Made by a program: the position numbers and the translations under genes. 64,000 nucleotides of DNA from Lunatimonas sp. (GTDB taxonomy: Bacteria > Bacteroidota > Bacteroidia > Cytophagales > Cyclobacteriaceae): assembly GCF_020832325.1 (NCBI RefSeq), contig NZ_JAFIEU010000010.1, forward strand, positions 1-64,000. Reading direction: 5' to 3'. Positions 1 through 6,657 of this stretch are shown one piece after another (within the stretch, counting starts at the first letter, position 1; each line of letters begins with the position of its first letter). The notes below the pieces were generated by a model that worked only from the letters and a program-made list of their open reading frames with translations, ran no database searches and was not told where the DNA came from.

Positions 1-204
1 CCAAAAACAGCCAAATCACCAAAAACAAACGGAAAATCAAAAAACAAAACCACTCAGAAAGTATACAGAAAAGAAACAACCACGCAAAATGCTGCAAAAC
101 CAACGCCAACCAGCACCTTTTTTCATCCGACAGAAATCACCGAAACTTTTCAATCCCCATAGATACCTCTCCTCAAAAAAACCCGCTACGCTTCTGTCAA
201 CACA

Positions 205-267
205 GGCTAAGCCCGAAATTCCGCTACGCTCCACTTCGGTTTAGCCCTCCTATGTTAGCTGTAGTGC
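205..267. repeat. Hairpin plus GTTAGCTGTAGTGC border motif
   Basis: Arms at 205-217 and 235-246 (GGCTAAGCCCGAA against TTCGGTTTAGCC) form an imperfect hairpin, followed by GTTAGCTGTAGTGC at 254-267. The motif lies just beyond the stop codon of the AbiC-like gene, and a near-identical motif in inverted orientation (GCATTACAGCTAA, 976-988) lies just before that gene's start, so the gene is bracketed by the motif. The GTTAGCT and AGCTAAC cores match 6 of 7 positions of the integron attC core boxes (GTTRRRY and RYYYAAC), but the overall shape is not a standard attC. Bases 1-204 hold no convincing gene. Confidence 0.4.
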
Positions 268-272
268 TTGAT

Positions 273-956
273 TTAAAATTCAGAATATATATATTCACCA
301 ACATATCTTAGGTAGTCTTTTTGTATATTAATATAATTCTGAATTGTTTCACTTTTTACAAACTTAAAATTGTTTTGTTCCTGAGCAAGTTTAGATGTGA
401 TATCAATCATTTCTTCGTGCTTTGTCTTAAAGTCGTCTAATTTGAAGAGACCTGAGAATAGATAATTAAATTGAGTGAAATTTTCTAATTCACTCATTAT
501 GATTAACCAAACTGCGTTAGTTTGTTCACCAGTTTTTTCTTTTATCATATAAGTCAAAACCATTTGAGTAAATTTATTTTTGGCTTCATGAATTGAGAGT
601 TTATCAAGTTCATATACATATAAATTTGTTTTTTGAACTAGGTTTTCGAATGCCGTTTGCCTCATTTGATTAAGGGTAATTCTTTTTTGTGTTTCAATTG
701 CCTTGTCTGACTTAACGTCCTCATTTTTTGCTATTATATATGTCAGGAAAATAATTGCAACAGTTGAAAGCAATGTAAACAGTGGGTTTATTAATCCTCC
801 AAGATAATCACCAAATTCATTATTTTTAAATGTCCCGCCTTTTTCAATATTTGAAATAAAATGACTCTTGAGTATAGATATCATTAGCCAATATGAAAAT
901 ATTACTAAAACTAGAATTGCTATAATGATTAATATGTTCTTTGTTGTATTCTTCAT
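273..956 (-). CDS. Putative phage abortive-infection protein, AbiC-like (membrane)
   Basis: The 227-residue protein has an N-terminal membrane helix (about 7-29) and a second hydrophobic segment (about 53-76). The second is preceded by the motif NEFGDYLGGLINPLF, which resembles the conserved GxFGDFxGGxxNPxLxFL signature of the putative AbiC/phage abortive infection family. The rest is a charged, helical cytoplasmic domain. Members of that family are thought to stop phage growth by harming the infected cell, but the mechanism is not well established. The gene is very AT-rich compared with the core genes and stands alone as a cassette between border motifs, directly downstream of a group II intron relic. 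The start ATG at 956 follows a leader AAACGACAAAAGA that is also seen before the cassette gene at 54637. The family assignment comes from the motif only. Confidence 0.6.
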   Translation of the reverse strand: MKNTTKNILIIIAILVLVIFSYWLMISILKSHFISNIEKGGTFKNNEFGDYLGGLINPLFTLLSTVAIIFLTYIIAKNEDVKSDKAIETQKRITLNQMRQTAFENLVQKTNLYVYELDKLSIHEAKNKFTQMVLTYMIKEKTGEQTNAVWLIIMSELENFTQFNYLFSGLFKLDDFKTKHEEMIDITSKLAQEQNNFKFVKSETIQNYINIQKDYLRYVGEYIYSEF

Positions 957-987
957 TCTTTTGTCGTTTGTCTATGCATTACAGCTA

Positions 988-1877
988 ATCGGGTCAGGCG
1001 GGGGAATTTCACCCCTACCTTCCCACAGAACTCCTGACGCGTCAGGACAGGCTGTGCGTGAGACTCTCACCCCGATACATCGGGGCTCTTCATACCAACA
1101 ACCACTTAAAGGTAATGCGCTAGCTTCATTAGGTAGCGGTGGTTCTGCTTCTTTTCCATAAATCATCCCCTGAATAATCAAGGTTGTAAATGAAGGCGAA
1201 ACATGGTATGCTCCCTCCCCTCATACCTCGCTCAAATGTCCTCCCGGACATTTGCCGTGCTCCACTCCCATTTACTCACTAAGAAATTACTCTAATCGGT
1301 GTTCGTGAATGCTATCGCATTTCAGGAGCTTCATCACTACTACGAATGAGTCTGCCCCCTACATCTCTTCCACATTCCCTGAAAGTCTGCTTCCTCTTTC
1401 GATTTTACAGAGCGATGTAGCGTTCACCCTGACTGCGTCAGGGCAGGCTTGCCACCAATGATCTACAGCGTTTCCCGATACTCGGGACAGGCTCTGCCAA
1501 CTTTACCCCGGATGCAGTCTGGCCTCCAGATAGCTATCGGGATCCAATCGTCCGCCACACTTTTTCATAGTTATCCAGATAGCCCTCGGGATAACTACCC
1601 ATTTTTCACATCGAGATTTGCTTTCTCGAGGCTTCGTCGTTGGTTCACCCCGAAAGCTTTCGGGGTTCAGCTCTACAGTACCCACCTACGGGAATCTTTG
1701 TTCCCGTTTTTCCTTAACCGCTCACCACACATTGGTTTCCCAGATATGCAGCGCAAGGTAGTTTGATGGCTGCCCCCTGACGCAGTCAGGGCATCGGAGG
1801 GCCTATCTATTGGTTGCCCAATAGTTCCTCCATCCATTTCAAAGCAATCAGCCCCAAGGGGCTGATTTAAGTCACAC
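988..1877 (-). mobile_element. ORF-less group II intron relic
   Basis: Read on the minus strand, the segment begins GTGTGACTTAAATC, fitting the 5' group II consensus GUGYG, and ends ...CCTGACCCGAT. Internal landmarks are a domain-I-like stretch with AACGACGAAGCCTCGAGAAA (about 1615-1640). Near the 3' end there is a degraded domain V (GAAGAGCC ... GTTCTGTGGGAAGG), then a domain VI-like hairpin with AGGGGTGAAATTCCCC. No reverse transcriptase ORF is present in the 890 nt. Several short perfect palindromes are inserted in it (near 1034, 1074, 1434, 1478, 1530, 1651 and 1780). The 3' exon begins TAGCTGTAATGC, the same border motif as at 254-267. Exact ends are approximate. It could be a non-autonomous intron or a dead copy. 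Confidence 0.55.
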
Positions 1878-2010
1878 ACGTGATTCAGCTTGGAGACGCC
1901 GGGCATTCGGAGTCGTTCTCTTCCTACTATCTCCTAGCTTCTTAAAGATACTGAATTTTCAATTTACTCCGTTCCGCCCGCTGGATCCAAGGTGATGTTG
2001 CGGAGAGTAA

Positions 2011-3249
2011 TTATATTTTCAGGAGACTTAAATACTTACTTCTTTCATCTCTAAACTTCATTAAATTAACTTCTTCATAAGACCATAGTGATTCTGATTT
2101 AATATTTGTTTCAATCAAATTATTTTTTTGCCCAATTGCTGACAAGATATTTTTTATAAAAAACACACATTCGTCTGGACTCTGAACAATTTGCTTTTCA
2201 GAAAACCGAATTACAATCCAATTATGGCTAATGAAAAATTGATTTCTTGTACAATCTTTACTTCTATCATGATGAATTATTTCTCCAGATTCTAATGCAT
2301 AGGGTTCATCTATTTCAATATCAACATACAGTCCTAATTCAGAACAAACTATAACAAAATCTGGCAAAAATGCTTTTTTCATTATTGGAGCGACATCAAT
2401 TTTAACATCGGATTTGAAAGATATATAAAGATATTGTAGGAAAAAAAGCTCTGTTTTGCCTCTTCTAATATTATTTATTGGCTCTATATTTAATTGATTA
2501 AATGTAAGTCTTTTCTTCAATATTTTTTTTTGAATTTCCTCTCTTTCACTTTCAATTAAATCTTTAATCCTTTTTCTTTCTTTTTCAATTTCTATGTTGG
2601 CTTGTTTAAATAAAGCATTAACTGATTTTTTGTACTCGCTAAGCTTCAATAATCTTTCTTCGTCCGATCCTTCTAAAACGTCCTCTAAATGATATTGTAT
2701 AATTTCATTTTTATTTTTTATTACATCATATAAAAAATAACTAATCGATGTGGTTAATACCAAAGTCAAATATGTACTCCAAAAGGAAATATTAAAAAAG
2801 TCTGAGATAGGTTTAATGAAATATCCTCCAATAGTTATGTATCCTATACATGCACAAACTGTAAAAAAAGCTAATACTCCAAAATTATCTAAATAGTCTA
2901 TTTTAGATCTTACCTTAACCTCACGATGAAAAATAGGTTTTTTGGGAAGTCTCTTTGTTCCAAAATAAAAATCATACTTTTCTAATTCCTGATCACGAGA
3001 TTCGTGGGTTAAATCATTTATTTCTTGAATACTTCGATGATTAACAATTTCCAACTTTGATTTGTTAAAATCCATATAGAGGTATTCTATCCGTTTGGAA
3101 TGAGCTTTCTCTATCATTTCCGGAAAAATCACTCCATTTTCTTTACATAAGTCTGAAAAAGAAATATCCTTCCTTAAAAATGAGATTATTTCATCAGGTA
3201 ACAGAACTAGAGGATAAATGGTATGTGGCTCTAATAAGTTATATTTCAT
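2011..3249 (-). CDS. Membrane-anchored DUF559/Vsr-like nuclease-domain protein, candidate defence effector
   Basis: 412 residues in four parts. Residues 1-115 are a soluble N-terminal domain I do not recognise. Residues about 118-178 hold two membrane helices. Residues about 195-248 form a highly charged coiled coil. Residues about 255-375 form a PD-(D/E)XK-type domain. The nuclease motifs are visible in order: E267 in GKTELFF, P296-D297 in LPDFVI, D310/E312/D314 in VDIEIDEP, HHD and R335 in an HHDxSxDxxRNxFF block, and the terminal strand WIVIRFSE at 344-351. This order matches DUF559/Vsr-like endonucleases. The gene is AT-rich, ends 134 bp from the intron relic, and follows a small gene with only 2 bp between them, so the pair is probably co-transcribed. 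Tethering a nuclease to the membrane through a coiled coil suggests a triggered DNA-damage effector, but that is inference. Confidence 0.6.
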   Translation of the reverse strand: MKYNLLEPHTIYPLVLLPDEIISFLRKDISFSDLCKENGVIFPEMIEKAHSKRIEYLYMDFNKSKLEIVNHRSIQEINDLTHESRDQELEKYDFYFGTKRLPKKPIFHREVKVRSKIDYLDNFGVLAFFTVCACIGYITIGGYFIKPISDFFNISFWSTYLTLVLTTSISYFLYDVIKNKNEIIQYHLEDVLEGSDEERLLKLSEYKKSVNALFKQANIEIEKERKRIKDLIESEREEIQKKILKKRLTFNQLNIEPINNIRRGKTELFFLQYLYISFKSDVKIDVAPIMKKAFLPDFVIVCSELGLYVDIEIDEPYALESGEIIHHDRSKDCTRNQFFISHNWIVIRFSEKQIVQSPDECVFFIKNILSAIGQKNNLIETNIKSESLWSYEEVNLMKFRDERSKYLSLLKI

Positions 3250-3251
3250 TT

Positions 3252-3548
3252 CTACATTTGTTCTTGAACAATTTTTGTCAATAGAATTTCACCATATTCT
3301 GTTGTTAAAAAAAAGCCATTTTCAGTAATTTGTTTAATAAAGAATAGATCATTATTAACTCCTATTTCTAAGCAGTTAGTACACTCTTCACAGCTTAACA
3401 CATAATTCACAATAAAATCACCATATATCTGTTTGTTTGGTAAAACTAGATTTGCTTGTGTTTTGTCCAGAAAAAATGTAATCTTAGGATTGGTACTTTT
3501 CCAAAATCCTAGGAAATCTTCTCTTTTAAAATCCTTAATATTTTTCAT
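3252..3548 (-). CDS. Small unknown protein paired with the membrane nuclease
   Basis: 98 residues from the ATG at 3548. The open frame continues upstream to a TTG at 3596, but that would start inside the hairpin-associated motif, so the ATG is preferred. The sequence alternates short hydrophobic strands (ITFFLD, ANLVLP, DFIVNYVLS, FFLTTEYGEIL), suggesting a small beta-rich fold, and carries a cysteine cluster CEECTNC around residues 53-59 that could bind a metal. I do not recognise the family. It ends 2 bp before the nuclease gene starts and shares its low GC, so it is likely a partner, regulator or immunity/sensor protein of the same module. Confidence 0.55.
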   Translation of the reverse strand: MKNIKDFKREDFLGFWKSTNPKITFFLDKTQANLVLPNKQIYGDFIVNYVLSCEECTNCLEIGVNNDLFFIKQITENGFFLTTEYGEILLTKIVQEQM

Positions 3549-3591
3549 TCTATTTAAATTTATGGTTTTCGTTTGTATCCTTATTATTCTC

Positions 3592-3629
3592 CACAACTAC
3601 CAGCTAACCTCACCCCATTGCGGTTAGCT
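3592..3629 (-). repeat. Hairpin border motif (AGCTAACC..GGTTAGCT plus GGTAGTTGTGG)
   Basis: The plus-strand arms AGCTAACC (3602-3609) and GGTTAGCT (3622-3629) form a hairpin. On the minus strand it is followed by GGTAGTTGTGG. The copy at 51465-51502 has the same arms, the same CGCAA-GGGG loop region and the same GTAGTTGTG tail. In both places the tail points into an AT-rich accessory gene that starts about 40-75 nt later. Confidence 0.5.
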
Positions 3630-3634
3630 ACCTT

Positions 3635-3925
3635 TTACACCCGTACAAAAGCCGCATAAAGGCCATTCCAGGCACTTTTCTTGATTTCACGGCTATTCGA
3701 ATGTAAGCGTTTGCAAACGGAATCATCCTGCAACCCCTTGATGACCAAAGGCAATTTGGGAAATCCCAAAAGCCAATCCGGGATACCACGGTTTCCGGTT
3801 TAGCTTTCTGTCATTTTTCTCCACTTCGCTGACCGGTAGCCTATTTTACCGAGGCACATCCTAAATGCCAAAACACCGGCTTTATCCAAGAAAAACTCGT
3901 TCTTAAAATTAAGGCTTTCTTCCAT
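3635..3925 (-). pseudogene. Broken small gene with in-frame stop
   Basis: A minus-strand reading frame runs from ATG at 3925 to TAA at 3635-3637 (97 codons), interrupted by a single in-frame TAA at 3800-3802 (codon 42). The downstream half stays open for 54 codons with ordinary protein-like composition (for example GIPDWLLGFPKLPLVIKG and SAWNGLYAAFVRV), which suggests a real gene that acquired a nonsense mutation. I do not recognise the family. It ends right beside the 3602-3629 hairpin, in line with the other cassette-like genes. Confidence 0.3.
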
Positions 3926-3930
3926 AGTAA

Positions 3931-3954
3931 AAAATACCCCGATCGGGGTATTTT
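3931..3954 (-). terminator. Bidirectional terminator after corA
   Basis: The palindrome AAAATACCCCGATCGGGGTATTTT spans 3931-3954 and has T-runs in both directions (TTTTT continues to 3955). It lies 46 bp beyond the corA stop on the minus strand and separates the core genes from the accessory island. Confidence 0.6.
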
Positions 3955-4000
3955 TACAATGTATATTATACCGAAACCCTCCTATACAGACCCTAATCTC

Positions 4001-5068
4001 CTAAAGCCACCTTCTGCGCTTGAAAAAGTACAGCATGCCCAGCACGGCCACAAACATCAGCCCCATCACGATAAAATACCCGTAACGCCACCGCAACTCC
4101 GGCATGTAGTCGAAGTTCATCCCATAAACGCCCACGATAAAGGTAAGCGGAATAAACAACGTCGCGATGATTGTCAGCACCTTCATTACCTCGTTCATCT
4201 TGTTTGAGACGCTGTTCATGTATAGGTCCAGCAAACTCGTGGCGATATCCCGCAGCACCTCGATGTTTTCGATCACCTGTATGGTATGGTCATACAGATC
4301 CCGGATAAATACCCGGGTACCCTCGCTGACAAAAGGCTCCTCCATCTTCTCAAACCGGCCCACCACCTCCCGCAGCGGATACACCGACCTGCGCAGCAGA
4401 ATGGTCTCCCGGCGTAGGATATGAAGGCGACCCAGCGCCGCCCGTGTGGGATTGTCCAGAAGCTCGGACTCCAACTCCTCGTAGTGCTCACCCAAAGTCT
4501 CCAATATGGGGTAGTAATTGTCCACCACCGCATCCAAAAGCGCATACAGCAAATAGTCCGCATACCGCTTACGAATTTGCCCCTTGGCTTCCCGCAGCCG
4601 CTTCCTCACCCCGTCAAATACATCCCCCTTGCGCTCCTGAAAGGTAAGCAGCAGGTTGCCCTTCAAGATAAAACTGAGCTGCTCATCCGTAGCTTCCCGG
4701 TTCGTCTCATCCATCATAAACATCCGCAACACCACATGCAGGTAGTCGGCATGTTCCTCCACCTTGGGCCGCTGCCCCACGCTGAGGATATCCTCCATGG
4801 TGAGCTTATGGATATCCAACCCCTGACAGATCCGCTCCACGGCATGCTCTTCGTGCAGGCCGTCCAGGTTGATCCAGGTCACCGGCCCGCCCAGTCGCAG
4901 CTCCGATATCACTTCCTCCAGAGTGCCGGGAAACGATTCTTCATACAAATCTGCGTCGTACCTCAGCACGGACATTTCCAGGCGTTCCATCTTCTGCTCC
5001 CCGGTGAAGAGTAACGTACCGGGAGCCAGCCCGGCCTTTAGTTTTCGCTTTTGTCTTTTCCTTGCCAT
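4001..5068 (-). CDS. corA: Magnesium/cobalt transporter CorA
   Basis: The 355-residue protein forms a pentameric inner-membrane channel for Mg2+ and Co2+. The long N-terminal cytoplasmic domain is followed by two C-terminal helices (about 296-314 and 330-349). The diagnostic GMN motif sits in YGMNF at 316-318, between the helices, and forms the selectivity loop. Length and topology are standard. The very C-terminus is basic (FFKRRRWL), as is common. The gene has its own terminator downstream (3931-3954) and starts 22 bp after the YciI-like gene, so it may be the last gene of an esterase-yciI-corA run. Confidence 0.93.
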   Translation of the reverse strand: MARKRQKRKLKAGLAPGTLLFTGEQKMERLEMSVLRYDADLYEESFPGTLEEVISELRLGGPVTWINLDGLHEEHAVERICQGLDIHKLTMEDILSVGQRPKVEEHADYLHVVLRMFMMDETNREATDEQLSFILKGNLLLTFQERKGDVFDGVRKRLREAKGQIRKRYADYLLYALLDAVVDNYYPILETLGEHYEELESELLDNPTRAALGRLHILRRETILLRRSVYPLREVVGRFEKMEEPFVSEGTRVFIRDLYDHTIQVIENIEVLRDIATSLLDLYMNSVSNKMNEVMKVLTIIATLFIPLTFIVGVYGMNFDYMPELRWRYGYFIVMGLMFVAVLGMLYFFKRRRWL

Positions 5069-5090
5069 GCAGTCCTCACTTACACCTATA

Positions 5091-5576
5091 TCAGGGCTTA
5101 ACTTTCCAGATCTTTTCGGATGTCTCCAGGTACAGAGGTAGCGCCGCTGAGCCGTACCAGGGATACAGCGAGGCCTTTAACAACCCCTCCGAAATGGCGG
5201 GATCGTCTGCCAGCCAAGTCCTTACCTCATCGGTATCTGCACTGTCAAAAATAAAGATCCCACGCATAGCGTCCCCATTTGGACCAAAGGGGCCAGCTAC
5301 CAGCAGCTTACCCTCCTGGGCCAACCGGTTGATATTGGCCATGTGGCCGGCAAAGGCCGCAGCTACCACCGCCTGATCCTCCGGAGTATGCTCGCCAGTG
5401 GTCAAGAGCACAAAGGTGTACATCTTCATGCCATAATCGTCGGCACCGAGGGCTTTGGCAAGTGCCTCATCGTAGGCGCTGTTCTGCTGTTGCGCCTCCC
5501 CAAAAAATGGAAGCAACGCAAACACCAAAAAGAGCTGCAGGTGGATCGTTTTTCTCATAGATAAAGGCATAACCAT
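5091..5576 (-). CDS. Secreted YciI-like (YCII) domain protein
   Basis: 161 residues with an N-terminal signal peptide (hydrophobic core LQLFLVFALLPFF, probable cleavage after GEA around residue 28). A YCII dimeric alpha/beta-barrel domain of about 95 residues follows, recognised by FAGHMANINRLAQEGKLLVA followed by GPFGPN and a C-terminal strand. YCII proteins are small ferredoxin-like-fold proteins with a conserved His; the substrate is rarely known. Translation could also begin at Met7 (5558), giving a more typical signal peptide. It lies 8 bp after the esterase gene, so the two are probably co-transcribed. Confidence 0.75.
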   Translation of the reverse strand: MVMPLSMRKTIHLQLFLVFALLPFFGEAQQQNSAYDEALAKALGADDYGMKMYTFVLLTTGEHTPEDQAVVAAAFAGHMANINRLAQEGKLLVAGPFGPNGDAMRGIFIFDSADTDEVRTWLADDPAISEGLLKASLYPWYGSAALPLYLETSEKIWKVKP

Positions 5577-5584
5577 GTAACAAG

Positions 5585-6457
5585 CTACCGCTGATGAAAA
5601 GCCTCTGACACAAACCCCAGGACATCGGGCAGCGAGGTTCGCCAGTAACCCCAGGTATGTCCTCCGTCTCGTATGCGGAACTCATGGGGCACCTCCTTTT
5701 TGCGCATGGCTATGTGCACCAAGCTATTGCCTTCGTACAAAAAGTCGTCGTCGCCGCAGTCAAAGTACCACCTGACAGACTTCATATCGTCCAACGAATT
5801 CAACTCGATCTGCCGCAACGCCTGATGCCGGTCGTAGTAGGCATCTAAGGATGCCGGATTTTTCACCGTGGTACCGCTGTTTTCCAAGGCCTGCCGGTAT
5901 TCTTCTTTTGTCTGACTACGCAGCGCAGCACTCAGTGGGGCAGCAGACGAGAACATGTCCGGCCGGTGCATCGCATAAAAGAAGGAGCCTCCCCCTCCCA
6001 TGGACAATCCTGCCACGGCGCGGTATCGCTTCTCCGACTTGATCCGATAAGTAGATTCAATAAATGGGATAAATTCCTCAAAGAAAAAATCCTCGTAGCG
6101 CCATTCGCCGTTCACGTCATTAAAGTAGCCCCTTCGCTCAGTATTGGCGTCCGGCATCACGATGATCATCGGCGTGGCAGTTCCTTCTTTTAGTGCCTTA
6201 TCGGTAATGTGCTGTACCTCTCCAAATTGCACCCAACCGGTTTGGTCGTCTCCCCCACCGTGCAGCAGGTATAATACTGGATAACTGCGCTCGGAGTGCT
6301 CGTAGCCGGGAGGCAGGTATATGGCGTATTTGCGCTCCATCTGTAAGCGCTCACTTGGAAGGGTCAGGTTGTCATATACCCTGCTCTCCTGAGAAAGAGC
6401 CGGCAAAAAAGGCAAGACTGCAAAAAGCAATGCCGCGAGGCAACGTAGTTCGTTCAT
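5585..6457 (-). CDS. Secreted esterase, putative esterase (Esterase D/feruloyl esterase) family
   Basis: 290 residues from the ATG at 6457. That start gives a clean signal peptide (LAALLFAVLPFLPALS), whereas the longer frame back to 6658 would run through the glnN terminator. Alpha/beta-hydrolase features: oxyanion region YLLHGGGDD, nucleophile elbow GLSMGGG, a likely acidic residue in DCGDDDFLY, and catalytic His in GGHTWGYW. The family includes S-formylglutathione hydrolase, feruloyl and xylan esterases. Secretion favours action on a plant- or polysaccharide-derived ester, but the substrate cannot be told from sequence. It probably forms an operon with the YciI-like gene and perhaps corA. 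Confidence 0.85.
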   Translation of the reverse strand: MNELRCLAALLFAVLPFLPALSQESRVYDNLTLPSERLQMERKYAIYLPPGYEHSERSYPVLYLLHGGGDDQTGWVQFGEVQHITDKALKEGTATPMIIVMPDANTERRGYFNDVNGEWRYEDFFFEEFIPFIESTYRIKSEKRYRAVAGLSMGGGGSFFYAMHRPDMFSSAAPLSAALRSQTKEEYRQALENSGTTVKNPASLDAYYDRHQALRQIELNSLDDMKSVRWYFDCGDDDFLYEGNSLVHIAMRKKEVPHEFRIRDGGHTWGYWRTSLPDVLGFVSEAFHQR

Positions 6458-6615
6458 CGTTTTTGGGTTTAATGGATAATATAGGGTATCTCCTAAAAAC
6501 CCAATATAGGAATATTTTTCTGCACGAACCATCCGACCGAAAAAATTGCCTGCTGTAGCTCGCAGGAAGCGCCACTTCCACAGGCAGTGCGTTTGGAAAC
6601 ACCCTAGGCTAAAGC

Positions 6616-6643
6616 AAAAAAAACCGGCCGATTGCTCGGCCGG
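6616..6643 (-). terminator. Rho-independent terminator after glnN
   Basis: On the minus strand the 8-bp stem CCGGCCGA/TCGGCCGG with a 4-nt loop (6624-6643) is followed by an uninterrupted run of eight T (6616-6623), 15 bp after the glnN stop. Confidence 0.85.
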
Positions 6644-6657
6644 GTCATTACATTTCA

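Noticed and set aside
37-234. 65-codon open frame on the minus strand at the window start
   Set aside because: Composition is biased, it overlaps the hairpin-rich border, and it shows no recognisable domain or start context.
972-1906. Several short open frames in the intron relic (972-1181, 1449-1766, 1503-1685, 1673-1906)
   Set aside because: They overlap structured intron sequence on both strands and contain no reverse transcriptase or maturase motifs.
4421-5014. 197-codon frame on the plus strand within corA
   Set aside because: Antisense shadow of CorA, which has a full set of family motifs.
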